From positions 1 to 64,000 of the forward strand of contig NZ_AUGN01000001.1 in NCBI RefSeq assembly GCF_000422685.1: a stretch of 64,000 bases of DNA, read 5' to 3'. A model generated the notes under the pieces. That model was not told the origin of the DNA, ran no database searches, and saw only the letters and a program-made list of their open reading frames with translations. Source of the stretch: Flavobacterium gelidilacus DSM 15343. Lineage in GTDB: Bacteria; Bacteroidota; Bacteroidia; Flavobacteriales; Flavobacteriaceae. Below, in pieces: positions 50,820 to 59,703 of the stretch; within the stretch, counting starts at the first letter, position 1, and the number at the start of each line of letters is the position of its first letter. Made by a program: the position numbers and the translations under genes.

Positions 50820-51341
50820 ATGAGGTTACTAGGAATAGGTTCAAGAATAAAACATCAAGAATATGGAGTTGGTGTTGTGACAAACGTTTCTCCAAAATTT
50901 TATTGGGTGACTTTTATTGAAAACGGATTAGAAACCATTGAACTAGATAGTGAATTTGAAGTTATTGAAGCTTTAGAAGATGAAGTGGATTCAGTAAGTT
51001 TTTTTGAAGTTGAAAAAGCTTTAAAAAATTTATTAGAAAAATATAGTGATATTGGACCAAGAGTTTCTATTGCAGACAAATGGAAAGGTGGAAAAATAGT
51101 TTTAGAACCTGGAACACAAACTCAAAATAAAGAAATTCCGATTGATAGTTTTTTTAATAAAATTGTAATGGTTAGAGATCGATTACGTGTAATGGAACAA
51201 AAAATAAACTCAAGTAATTTAGAATCTTCTGAAAAAATTGAATTACAGCAATATATTACAAGATGTTACGGAAGTTTAACTACTTTTAATGTCTTATTTA
51301 AAAATTCTAGTGATTTTTTTGTGGGAGAAAAAACAAAATAA
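50820..51341 (+). CDS. Conserved protein with N-terminal Tudor-like segment, function unknown
   Basis: A 173-residue soluble protein. The first 50 residues (GIGSRIKHQEYGVGVVTNVS then FYWVTFIENGLETIEL) look like the small SH3/Tudor-like barrel found at the C-terminus of UvrD/PcrA helicases and in CarD-type RNA-polymerase binders. The rest is helical, with a central region KWKGGKIVLEPGTQTQNKEI. I do not recognise the full-length family. It is divergent from uvrA with 107 bases between. A plus-strand TATTTTTG box lies at 50793-50800. A link to DNA or RNA polymerase is only inference. Confidence 0.7.
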   Translation: MRLLGIGSRIKHQEYGVGVVTNVSPKFYWVTFIENGLETIELDSEFEVIEALEDEVDSVSFFEVEKALKNLLEKYSDIGPRVSIADKWKGGKIVLEPGTQTQNKEIPIDSFFNKIVMVRDRLRVMEQKINSSNLESSEKIELQQYITRCYGSLTTFNVLFKNSSDFFVGEKTK

Positions 51342-51347
51342 AATATC

Positions 51348-51384
51348 AAGTCTTTCTGAGTTTAAATTTAGAAAGACTTTTTTT
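51348..51384. terminator. Bidirectional terminator, Tudor-like gene / ClC gene
   Basis: AAGTCTTTCT pairs with AGAAAGACTT around a 12-base loop, followed by a T-run that reaches the stop codon of the convergent ClC gene. Confidence 0.75.
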
Positions 51385-53200
51385 ATTCAATCACCATTTC
51401 TTTTAATTTTTCTCTATATTTTATTAAAACAAAATGTTTGGAAATTAACCCAATGAATTTTCCATTTTTTAGAACAGGTAAAATTTTTGCCCCACTGTTT
51501 TCAAATTTTTCCATAATGGTTTCCATGGTTTCATCATAGAATACAATTTCCTTGGGTTGTTGCATGACTTCATTTGTAGAAGTATATTTTATTTTGAAAG
51601 CAGAAAACATAAATTTTCTCACATCATCTAAATAAATTAAACCTTCCAATTCATCTTTGTCGTTTAGCACTGGAAATACAACTTCATCTGATTGTTGAAT
51701 TTTTTCAATCAATTCATCTAAATTTGTTGAAACGGAAATAGCTTTATAATCAGATTGCAATAGTGTTGACAATTCTAAAGAAGTCAAAATATTTTTATCT
51801 TTGTTATCGGTAAAAACTTCTCCTTTGTCTGCCAAATGCTTAATATCAAACGAATAGGGTTCAAAACGCTTAGATATTGCATAACTTACTGAAGAAACTA
51901 TCATTAAAGGAACCATTAATTCATAACCACTTGTGATTTCTGCTATCAAGAAAATAGCAGTTAATGGTGCATGAAATAAACCACTTAAAACTCCAGCCAT
52001 TCCAACTAAAGTAAAATTAGTTACTGGTAATTTTGCTAGTCCAGTTAAATTCACAAAATAGGCCAATACAAACCCTAAATAAGAACCCACAAACAGCGAA
52101 GGAGCAAAGTTACCTCCATTTCCACCAGATCCTAATGTTAAACCAGTTGCAAAGACTTTGACCATCATTGTTGCTCCAACAAAAGCTAATAAAATCCATT
52201 TGTTATCTTTAAAACCGTTTAATAAAGTGTTATCCAAAATTTTTTCAGGATTATTATCGGCAATTGTTTTTATACTGGTATAACCTTCTCCAAAAAGAGT
52301 TGGAAATAGAAAAATTAGAATAGCTAATATTCCTGCTCCAAACAAGGCTTTATGATAGATTCCAAATTTACTTTTTGTAAAAAAATGCTCAATTTTTCTA
52401 AAATAACGGGCATAATAAATAGAAAGTAATCCAGATAATAAACCCAAAAGAACATAAAAGTGTAAGTTATGATAATCAAAACCTTGTACACTTTTGAAGG
52501 AAATTAAAATATCTTCGTCTAAAACAATTGTAGAAATCAATGCTCCAGTTGCAGCACTAATCATAATTGGAATAAATGCTGTTATGCTTATCTCTGCCAA
52601 AACTACTTCGATAGCAAATAAAACACCTGCAATTGGAGCGTTAAAGGCAGCTGCAATTCCGGCAGCAACTCCACAAGCTAATAATAACGTTCTGTCTTTA
52701 TAACTTAATCTGTAATTTTGTGCATAATTACTACCAAAAGCAGCACCAGTAACAGTAATTGGCGATTCTAATCCAGCACTTCCACCTAAACCGACGGTTA
52801 AGGAACTAGTTATAATTTGCGAATACAATTGTTTTTTAGGAAGAATTCCACCATTTTTTGCAACAGCATACATAATATGTGAAGTCCCTTTTTGAATCGA
52901 ACCATCTAAAAATTTATGAACTACAAATACGGTTAATAAAATTCCGATTATAGGTAAAACACTATTGCTATAAGGTAAATGAAGATAACCATCTAAATAT
53001 TGAGAAAATTGATAAACTTTATGCGCAAATGCCTTTAGAATAATTACAGCTAAAGCAGAAGAAATCCCGACCAACACACAAGAAAAATAAATAAATTGCC
53101 TTGGTGTTAAAAAAGTTTTTAAAAGAAAAATAAATCGCTCTAATCGCTTAAAGTTTTTACTTATAAATCGAAAAAAAGGATTGACTTTTTTCGTGGACAT
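51383..53200 (-). CDS. ClC-family chloride channel/transporter with CBS domains
   Basis: The 605-residue protein has the ClC membrane domain (about 30-440) followed by two CBS domains (about 465-600) that usually sense adenine nucleotides. The selectivity and gate motifs are visible: VGLGGSAGLESP, with the external gating glutamate at E145, and GSGGNGGNFAPSLFVGS later. In AGVLFAIEVVLAE the position matching E203 of the E. coli antiporter is V199 by eye alignment; channels of the family also have valine there. Passive anion conduction instead of proton exchange is therefore possible. It sits alone, between the Tudor-like gene and the AcpH-like gene. Confidence 0.9.
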   Translation of the reverse strand: MSTKKVNPFFRFISKNFKRLERFIFLLKTFLTPRQFIYFSCVLVGISSALAVIILKAFAHKVYQFSQYLDGYLHLPYSNSVLPIIGILLTVFVVHKFLDGSIQKGTSHIMYAVAKNGGILPKKQLYSQIITSSLTVGLGGSAGLESPITVTGAAFGSNYAQNYRLSYKDRTLLLACGVAAGIAAAFNAPIAGVLFAIEVVLAEISITAFIPIMISAATGALISTIVLDEDILISFKSVQGFDYHNLHFYVLLGLLSGLLSIYYARYFRKIEHFFTKSKFGIYHKALFGAGILAILIFLFPTLFGEGYTSIKTIADNNPEKILDNTLLNGFKDNKWILLAFVGATMMVKVFATGLTLGSGGNGGNFAPSLFVGSYLGFVLAYFVNLTGLAKLPVTNFTLVGMAGVLSGLFHAPLTAIFLIAEITSGYELMVPLMIVSSVSYAISKRFEPYSFDIKHLADKGEVFTDNKDKNILTSLELSTLLQSDYKAISVSTNLDELIEKIQQSDEVVFPVLNDKDELEGLIYLDDVRKFMFSAFKIKYTSTNEVMQQPKEIVFYDETMETIMEKFENSGAKILPVLKNGKFIGLISKHFVLIKYREKLKEMVIE

Positions 53201-53296
53201 TCTGTTGTTGTTTTAATTCTTGCGAAATTACCATTTTTGAATGGATTTTGAAAGATTTTTAAAGTAAACGTAAAGCTTCTCTTTGATTTAATGTGC

Positions 53297-53890
53297 TTAA
53301 ATCTCATTTAATTCAACTAATTTTTCTTTAACGTGATTTCGTAATTCCTCAAAAAACAAAGTGAATTCATTTTCAAAGTCATCATAAAAAGCCTCTAATT
53401 CTTCCACAGAAAACTGCATTTTAGATTTGAATTTAGTGCGATAATCCATTTGAAATAAAATTTTAGAAATACCTTCAACTGTAGCATAACTTTCCAACCA
53501 ATTTTGCTCAATCATTATAGGAAGAATTCGTTGTGTTTTTGGCGTTAAAGCTTCAAAATTATCTTCAAGCGATTGGTAAAAACGAAAAACAAAACTAGTA
53601 AGAGATTCATCCGAATATTTTGTCCAATTCTTAGCTAAAAAATGGTCATATAAAATGTCGACAATTACACCAGAATAATGTCCATAACGTTCATGAAGTC
53701 TATGTTTACTGATTCTAAATATTTCATTGGCATCCGTAAAAGTATCAATATATCTATGCAGAATAATACCTTTTTTGATTTGTTCTGGATAATCTAAATA
53801 ATCATTTCCACGAATTCCATCAGCCATAAAATTGCCGATTTTTATAAAATCGTTGTCGTTTGAAAGGTATATATGGGCTAGGAAATTCAT
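53297..53890 (-). CDS. Acyl carrier protein phosphodiesterase-like protein (AcpH family)
   Basis: This 197-residue protein is an AcpH/DUF479 member. It starts MNFLAHIYLS and continues with IGNFMADGIRG (about 18-28), KGIILHRYIDTFTD (about 40-53) and YGHYSGVIVDILYDHFLA (about 69-86). The conserved histidines and aspartates match the HD-like metal site. AcpH removes the phosphopantetheine group from acyl carrier protein, giving apo-ACP. No fatty-acid genes lie next to it, so the assignment rests on sequence alone. Confidence 0.85.
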   Translation of the reverse strand: MNFLAHIYLSNDNDFIKIGNFMADGIRGNDYLDYPEQIKKGIILHRYIDTFTDANEIFRISKHRLHERYGHYSGVIVDILYDHFLAKNWTKYSDESLTSFVFRFYQSLEDNFEALTPKTQRILPIMIEQNWLESYATVEGISKILFQMDYRTKFKSKMQFSVEELEAFYDDFENEFTLFFEELRNHVKEKLVELNEI

Positions 53891-54069
53891 TAAATAGGTT
53901 AAAAGGTTAGGTGTTTAAATGTTTAAAAGGATTTAACAATTGAAATGTAAATGTACAAATTTTTAAATCACTATTATTTCTTATGTATTACTTTACTTAT
54001 ATTTGTCAATGTTTAGAAATTATGTCAACTCATAACCTTTTAAACTCTTAAACTTTTAAACCAAAAAAT
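53891..54069. other. Spacer before glmM with imperfect inverted repeats and a -7 box
   Basis: Left (53896-53929) and right (54038-54060) edges carry related ggtttaaaag/cttttaaacc-type tracts in opposite orientation. A plus-strand TATATTTG at 53998-54005 is a promoter candidate for glmM. No gene is seen. Confidence 0.35.
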
Positions 54070-55458
54070 ATGACTTTAATAAAATCAATATCAGGAATTC
54101 GAGGAACCATTGGAGGAAAAGTAGGAGAGAACCTTACTCCAGTTGACGCTGTGAAATTTGCATCTGCTTATGGGACTTTCTTAAAACAAAATACTCCAAA
54201 AGACAAATTAACAGTTGTAATTGGTCGTGATGCAAGGATTTCTGGACCAATGATTCACAATTTAGTTCAAAACACTTTATTAGGTTTAGGAATTGATGTA
54301 ATTGATTTAGGTTTATCGACAACTCCAACGGTTGAAATTGCTGTTCCTATGGAAAAAGCTGATGGTGGAATTATTCTAACGGCTTCACACAATCCAAAAC
54401 AATGGAATGCTTTGAAATTATTAAATGCTAAAGGTGAATTTTTAAGTGGTGCTGAAGGAGAATTAATTCTAGAAATTGCTGAAAGTGAAGCTTTTGATTT
54501 TGTGGATGTTGATTCATTAGGTGAAGTTACAGTGAATGATTCTTACATGGATATTCATATTGATGAAGTGTTGGATTTGCCTTTAGTGGATGCTGAAGCG
54601 GTAAAAAAGCGTAAATTCAAAGTGGTTGTTGATGGTGTGAATTCTTCAGGTGGAATTGTGATTCCTAATTTATTAGAACAAATGGGAGTTGAAGTTGTGA
54701 AATTATATTGTACTCCAAATGGTCAATTTCCTCATAATCCTGAGCCGTTGAAAGAGCATTTAGGTGATATTTGTAAATTAGTTTTAGACGAAAAAGCTGA
54801 TTTCGGAATTGTAGTTGATCCAGATGTTGATAGATTGGCGTTCATTTCGAATGATGGTGAAATGTTTGGAGAAGAATATACTTTGGTCGCTTGTGCTGAT
54901 TATGTTTTAAGCAAAACTCCAGGAAATACGGTTTCAAATATGAGTTCTTCTCGTGCTTTACGTGATATTACTGAAAAACATGGTGGAAAGTATCAAGCAA
55001 GTGCTGTTGGTGAGGTTAATGTAGTTGAATTAATGAAGAAAACCAATGCCATTATTGGTGGTGAAGGAAACGGTGGAATCATTTATCCAGAAAGTCATTA
55101 CGGAAGAGATAGTTTGGTAGGTGTTGCCTTATTCTTGACTCACTTGGCTAGTTTAGATATGACTGTTGCTGAATTAAGAGCCAGTTATCCTCAATATTAC
55201 ATGAGCAAAAATAAAATTGAATTAACGCCTCAAATTGATGTGGACGCGATTTTAGAAGCCATGACAGAAAAATACAAAAACGAAGACATCACAACTATTG
55301 ATGGTGTAAAAATTGACTTCGCTGAAAATTGGGTGCATTTAAGAAAATCAAATACAGAACCAATTATTAGAATATATACAGAAGCTCAAACGCAGCAATT
55401 GGCAGATGATTTAGCTAATAGAATTATTGGTGAGATTAAGGAAATTGCTGGGATTTAG
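54070..55458 (+). CDS. glmM: Phosphoglucosamine mutase
   Basis: GlmM converts glucosamine-6-phosphate to glucosamine-1-phosphate for peptidoglycan and LPS precursors. The 462-residue protein has the four alpha-phosphohexomutase domains. The phosphoserine loop is ILTASHNPKQWNALK (S106). The Mg-binding loop is DPDVDRLAF (D250, D252, D254), the sugar-binding loop GEGNGG lies around 338-343, and the phosphate-binding loop RKSNTEPIIRIYTEA is near the C-terminus. This is the archaea-like/Bacteroidota GlmM form. A phosphomannomutase role cannot be fully excluded from sequence. Confidence 0.88.
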   Translation: MTLIKSISGIRGTIGGKVGENLTPVDAVKFASAYGTFLKQNTPKDKLTVVIGRDARISGPMIHNLVQNTLLGLGIDVIDLGLSTTPTVEIAVPMEKADGGIILTASHNPKQWNALKLLNAKGEFLSGAEGELILEIAESEAFDFVDVDSLGEVTVNDSYMDIHIDEVLDLPLVDAEAVKKRKFKVVVDGVNSSGGIVIPNLLEQMGVEVVKLYCTPNGQFPHNPEPLKEHLGDICKLVLDEKADFGIVVDPDVDRLAFISNDGEMFGEEYTLVACADYVLSKTPGNTVSNMSSSRALRDITEKHGGKYQASAVGEVNVVELMKKTNAIIGGEGNGGIIYPESHYGRDSLVGVALFLTHLASLDMTVAELRASYPQYYMSKNKIELTPQIDVDAILEAMTEKYKNEDITTIDGVKIDFAENWVHLRKSNTEPIIRIYTEAQTQQLADDLANRIIGEIKEIAGI

Positions 55459-55507
55459 TTTAGTGCTCAGTGTTCAGTTTTTTAGTTGGCAGTTTTAATT
55501 CGTTGAT

Positions 55508-56395
55508 ATGAAAAATAGTTTTAAAATTATGTTACTTGTTTTATTTCTTCACAATATCTCTTATTCTCAAGACAAGAGTAATGTGGAGTGTGGATTTTTT
55601 GGAACGAAAACAGTAGAAGAACGAAATTCTATTTTTCCTTTTAATAAAACTGAAAAGGTTCTATTAATAAGTTATCCAAATACTGAAGTGTATCAGTTAA
55701 GTAGAAAAGATAGTGTTGGATTAACTGAATATGGTTATAAAATTGAAAAAGAATTTATTTTTCATGATTCATTAAAGGTTAAATTATATGATGCTACTAA
55801 AGTTGTTAAACTTAATGATAAAGCAATAAATGGATTGAGTAACATTCTGTTTAATTATGATTAAAGAGTAAAAGCTAATGATAGTTTATTAACAATTTCA
55901 GTTGTAGATTGTTATACTCCAAGAAATGCGATTTTATTTCTTGATAAAAATGAAAAAGTTATTTCAGTTTTAGAAATTTGTTTTGAATGCATTCAATATT
56001 ATTTATTTCCTTATTCTAAACAATTTAAAGATGTTTTAGGCTTAGAATGTGATCAAAGATTGAGTTATTTTAGAAAAATGTTTCACGATTTTGGATTTGA
56101 AGATTCTAAAAACAATAGTAATATAAGTTTTGAAGTTTCAGATAATCTTGGGGCAATAAGAGGCGCAAGTTTAATTGCAAATAATTCAAAAATTGTTCTT
56201 ACTGATTATGATGGACTTACATCAATATCACTAAATAAAAAAACAGAAAAAGTTGAATTATCATATATGGGTAAACCAACTTTCGTAAGAATCATAAAAA
56301 ACTGTGATTATATAAAAGTTGATATCAGCAAAGGAAAAGCATTTTATTACAAAGACAAGAAATTTATTAAGTCGAAGAAATTGATTTTTGAATAA
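55508..56395 (+). pseudogene. Secreted hypothetical protein gene interrupted by one in-frame stop
   Basis: The ATG at 55508 starts a protein with a signal peptide (MKNSFKIMLLVLFLHNISYS) that stops at TAA 55862-55864 after 118 codons. The same frame then stays open without interruption from 55865 to the TAA ending at 56395, another 176 codons. Codon use and amino-acid composition match the first part. The two halves therefore look like one gene of about 295 codons broken by a nonsense change (for example CAA or GAA to TAA). No frameshift is needed. I do not recognise the family. A sequencing error or a recent mutation would give the same picture. Confidence 0.75.
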
Positions 56396-56407
56396 TTATT
56401 TTAAAAC

Positions 56408-56458
56408 ATTAAGATATTAGTTTCATTAAGTAAGCTTAATTTTTCTAAATATCTTAAT
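56408..56458. terminator. Nested inverted repeat between pseudogene and msrB
   Basis: ATTAAGATATT (56408-56418) pairs with AATATCTTAAT (56448-56458). Inside the loop ATTAAG pairs with CTTAAT around TAAG. No long T-run follows, so it may be a weak bidirectional terminator. Confidence 0.4.
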
Positions 56459-56468
56459 AGTTCAATTT

Positions 56469-56912
56469 TTACTTTACTTTTTTCATAGAAACAGCATTCA
56501 TGCAATAACGCAAACCACTTGGTTCTGGTCCATCAGGAAAAACGTGACCTAAATGAGCATCACAAGTATTGCAAACGGCTTCGATTCTAATCATTCCAAA
56601 GGAAACGTCTTTTATGTAAGCAACCGCATTTTCATTAATTGGTTGCGTAAATGATGGCCAACCTGTGCCACTTTCAAATTTTTCGTTAGCATCAAATAAT
56701 AAAGTATCACAACAAACACAACCATAAATTCCAGGTTCAAATAGCGAGCATAATTCTGAACTGTGTGGTCGTTCTGTTCCTTTTAGTCTTGTGACTCTAA
56801 ATTGTTCGTCTGATAAAATTTCTTTCCATTCTTCAGGAGTTTTTTCGACTCTTTTATCTGGTTTTGGGTTTCCGTTTTTTGCAAAAGCAATTAAGTTATT
56901 CCAGTTTAGCAT
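56469..56912 (-). CDS. msrB: Peptide-methionine (R)-S-oxide reductase
   Basis: MsrB repairs the R form of oxidised methionine in proteins. The 147-residue cytoplasmic enzyme has GTGWPSFTQPI (82-92). The zinc cysteines are C65/C68 (YGCVCCD) and C114/C117 (VCNTCDAH), HLGHVFPDGP is present, and the catalytic cysteine is C137 in RYCMNAVSM. No MsrA is fused. It is the last gene of a tight five-gene operon with the racemase-like gene, egtD, egtB and the hydrolase-OsmC fusion, all concerned with thiols or oxidation, apart perhaps from the racemase. Confidence 0.95.
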   Translation of the reverse strand: MLNWNNLIAFAKNGNPKPDKRVEKTPEEWKEILSDEQFRVTRLKGTERPHSSELCSLFEPGIYGCVCCDTLLFDANEKFESGTGWPSFTQPINENAVAYIKDVSFGMIRIEAVCNTCDAHLGHVFPDGPEPSGLRYCMNAVSMKKVK

Positions 56913-56916
56913 ATTT

Positions 56917-57600
56917 TTAATTTTTTATAGTTTTTAGAGCTGCTTCACATTGTAAATCAATAGTGTCAACCCAATTTGTTTTATTTTTTATGTTCGAAAA
57001 AGCAATTGATAATTCTGTACAAGCTACAATAAAAATCACATTTTCTGAATATGTTTGTGTCAGTAATTGATAACATTCTTTTGTTTTTGCTTCATCATTA
57101 CTTTCAAAATATACTTTTCTCAAAGCATCAACTTGTTTAATAATTTCTTCACTAGGAGTAATTAATTTATGCTTTTTTGGAACAAATGATTTAAAATAAT
57201 CATCTTGCATCGTAAAAGCAGTTCCTAGAATTAGAATATTTGAATCATCTTCAATTTCATTTAATTTTTGGTTTATTAAATTTCCAACATGGCAATAGGG
57301 TTTAGTTATTTCATTTTTAGTCAAAACAATATCTAAAGCCTTATGCATTGTATTATTTACTAAAATGGCAGAAGTAATATCTTGTTGGTCTAAATATTTT
57401 ATGGCTGGAGTAATTAAATCAGCTACTTTATCCATTTCATAAGGTAACAAAGTATTTATTTCTTTAAAATTTAAAGAAACGAGTAGGATAGGACACGAAT
57501 TTCCATTCCCTGTCTTTTGTTCGTACAAAGCATTTATTTTCTCATAAAAATAAGACGTTGCTCTATAACCAATACCACCAATTATTCCAATGGAACTCAT
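56917..57600 (-). CDS. Aspartate/glutamate racemase-like protein lacking the first catalytic cysteine
   Basis: This 227-residue protein has the Asp/Glu racemase fold (SIGIIGGIGYRATSYFYEKI at the start). These enzymes normally use two cysteines as acid and base. Here the first motif, usually (P)CNTxH, reads VNNTMH with N82 in place of cysteine. The second, ACTEL, keeps C194. E. coli YgeA also departs from the pair (Thr at the first position, as I recall), so activity is possible but altered. It sits four bases after egtD and four before msrB. What it does in an ergothioneine operon is unknown; a different substrate or an amino-acid-derived thiol is possible. Confidence 0.8.
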   Translation of the reverse strand: MSSIGIIGGIGYRATSYFYEKINALYEQKTGNGNSCPILLVSLNFKEINTLLPYEMDKVADLITPAIKYLDQQDITSAILVNNTMHKALDIVLTKNEITKPYCHVGNLINQKLNEIEDDSNILILGTAFTMQDDYFKSFVPKKHKLITPSEEIIKQVDALRKVYFESNDEAKTKECYQLLTQTYSENVIFIVACTELSIAFSNIKNKTNWVDTIDLQCEAALKTIKN

Positions 57601-57604
57601 TTTT

Positions 57605-58531
57605 TTACTTTTTGAATAAACTTATTGCATAATTTTTTCCTTCATCTAAAAAATGCTCCACGCTTTTAAAACCAATATTATTTTTAAAATTTTCAATGGT
57701 TTTTAAACTGTATTTTTGAGAAATTTCTGTGTGAATCATTTCATTAGCATCAAAATTAATCTTTTGATTTTCAATTGTTACAGTTTGTTCAATTTTGCTA
57801 AAAATATAACTATAAGTTGTTCCAGAAATCGGATCATAATTAGCATAATGGTCAAATTTTTCTATATCGAAATTTCCGTTTAATTCGCGATTAATTCTCT
57901 TTAATAGATTTAAATTGAATCGTTTTGTAACTCCTTTAGAATCATTGTATGCTTCCAAAACTTTATGTGGATTTTTTTTTAAGTCAAAACTGACCATTAA
58001 AATATCGCGCTCGTCCATCATGTCGTATATTTTTTTCATGAACATTTCTGCGCTTTCGTTGTCATAATTTCCGATTGTACTTCCTAAAAACAAGATGATT
58101 TTTGGATTATCATGAACCAATCGATCTAACGTTTCAAAATAATCACCAGCAATTGGATACATTTCTATAGATGGAATATGAGCTGTTATGTTTTTCTTAT
58201 TAGTTTCTAAAACATCAGCAGAAATATCTAAAGGATAATAGACCACTTTCTTATTTAAATCTGTAATTCTTTTTAAGAAATGCTTTGTTTTTGAACCGTC
58301 ACCAGCACCTAAACCTACGATATCAAAACTGTCAAAACCAAAACTAGTTACAATTTTTTCGGTTTGATTATTCAATATTTCTACTTCGCATTTCGGAAGA
58401 TAATATTCATCCATATGCATAATTTCTTGGAATATTTTATCACCTGCATCATCATAAAAATATTTTGAGGACATTGTTTTTAGAGGTTTTGAAAGACCTT
58501 CGATTATATCTTTGTAAAAAGTTTGATTCAT
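57605..58531 (-). CDS. egtD: L-histidine N-alpha-methyltransferase
   Basis: EgtD trimethylates histidine to hercynine with three SAM, the first step of ergothioneine synthesis. The 308-residue protein carries the family signature SSKYFYDDAGDKIFQEI (21-37). The SAM loop is IVGLGAGDGSKTKHFL (71-86), PLDISADVL follows, and LFLGSTIGNYD lies around 147-157. The histidine-binding tyrosine and asparagine region (YDPISGTTYSYIF) is also present. It is next to egtB, eight bases apart, which supports the assignment over other DUF2260-like methyltransferases. Confidence 0.93.
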   Translation of the reverse strand: MNQTFYKDIIEGLSKPLKTMSSKYFYDDAGDKIFQEIMHMDEYYLPKCEVEILNNQTEKIVTSFGFDSFDIVGLGAGDGSKTKHFLKRITDLNKKVVYYPLDISADVLETNKKNITAHIPSIEMYPIAGDYFETLDRLVHDNPKIILFLGSTIGNYDNESAEMFMKKIYDMMDERDILMVSFDLKKNPHKVLEAYNDSKGVTKRFNLNLLKRINRELNGNFDIEKFDHYANYDPISGTTYSYIFSKIEQTVTIENQKINFDANEMIHTEISQKYSLKTIENFKNNIGFKSVEHFLDEGKNYAISLFKK

Positions 58532-58539
58532 TTATTTTT

Positions 58540-59697
58540 TTATTTTTTTGCAAGTCTAATTCCAGAAAATATCCAACGTGAACTGGTGTGGAAAAAATTT
58601 CTATAGGTTTTTCGACTGTGATCTTTTGATGTTGCTATAGACGAACCTCTTAAAACGTGTTGGTTCACCATAAATTTCCCATTATATTCACCTAAAGCTC
58701 CAGCAGCTTTTTCAAAATTAGGATAAGGTAAATAGGCACTTGATGTCCATTCCCAAAGTTGTCCGTGATTTAATTTTTCGGAAGCAATTTCCCATTCAAA
58801 TTCAGTTGGCAAACGCATTCCTTTCCATTCTGCAAAAGCATAAGCTTCGTAATAACTGCAATGTATGACTGGTAAATTTGGATTTACTTTTTCCAAACCA
58901 TTAAAGTTATAGTAGTACCATTCACCTTCAATTTTGTACCAATATAAAGGTGCTTTTATGTTATTTTGATTGATAAAATCCCAACCTTCAGCGTGCCATA
59001 AATTGAAATTTTCATAACCATCAGCATTCATAAATTCTATAAATTCTCCATTGGTGATTAACTTATTTGCTATTTCTGTGTTTTGAATGTAAGTTTTATG
59101 AAATCCCAACTCGTTATCAAAACAAAAGTTGTCATTGTTATGACCAATTTCGTAAACACCTTCTTTTATTTGAATAAATTCAGACTTATGTGTTTCTTCT
59201 TTTAAATGCATTTCAGTTTCAAAAGAAGGAAAAGTGGGTTGATTTCCTAAAATGAATTTGATGTCATAAGCCAATAATTCCTGATGTTGTTCTTCGTGAT
59301 TAATTCCTATTTGAAGTAAATTTAGAATTTCATCAGAAGGATTATTTTCAACTAAAGCAATAATATTTTTGGTTACATATTTTCGATAAGATAAAACTTC
59401 TGAAACAACAGGTCTAGACATTAAACCTCTGTTTGGTCGCAGAACTCTTTTTCCTGCATTGTTATAATAACTGTTGAATATAAATCCGAAATCTTCATGA
59501 AAAACTTCGTAATTTTTATCAAATTGAATCAAAATAAATTGTTCAAAAAACCAAGTAGAATGTGCTAAATGCCATTTTGGCGGTGATATATTTTCATTAG
59601 GTTGAACCGAATAATCTTCGATTTCCAAGGGTTTACAAAGGTTTTCTGTATTCGTTCGAGTTATTTTAAATTTTTCAAGTATCCTTTCAATCTTCAT
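58540..59697 (-). CDS. egtB: Ergothioneine sulfoxide synthase, EgtB family
   Basis: EgtB is a non-haem iron enzyme that joins hercynine to a cysteine-type thiol as a sulfoxide. The 385-residue protein has an N-terminal DinB domain with the iron ligands H46 (LAHSTWFFE) and H134-x3-H138-x-E140 (NHEEQHQE). A C-terminal formylglycine-generating-enzyme-like domain follows, with WEWTSSAYLPYPNF and RGSSIATSKDHSRKTYRN. It lacks the fused methyltransferase of OvoA, and EgtD is separate and adjacent. The cleaving partner EgtE and the ligase EgtA are not in the window, so the thiol donor (cysteine or gamma-glutamylcysteine) is open. The selenium-specific homologue SenA is less likely because no SenB is nearby. 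Confidence 0.9.
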   Translation of the reverse strand: MKIERILEKFKITRTNTENLCKPLEIEDYSVQPNENISPPKWHLAHSTWFFEQFILIQFDKNYEVFHEDFGFIFNSYYNNAGKRVLRPNRGLMSRPVVSEVLSYRKYVTKNIIALVENNPSDEILNLLQIGINHEEQHQELLAYDIKFILGNQPTFPSFETEMHLKEETHKSEFIQIKEGVYEIGHNNDNFCFDNELGFHKTYIQNTEIANKLITNGEFIEFMNADGYENFNLWHAEGWDFINQNNIKAPLYWYKIEGEWYYYNFNGLEKVNPNLPVIHCSYYEAYAFAEWKGMRLPTEFEWEIASEKLNHGQLWEWTSSAYLPYPNFEKAAGALGEYNGKFMVNQHVLRGSSIATSKDHSRKTYRNFFHTSSRWIFSGIRLAKK

Positions 59698-59703
59698 ATA
59701 CTA

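Noticed and set aside
55508..56395. Two separate small genes instead of one broken gene
   Set aside because: The second frame has only a TTG far inside, is in phase with the first, and is open right from the stop codon. One interrupted gene is simpler.
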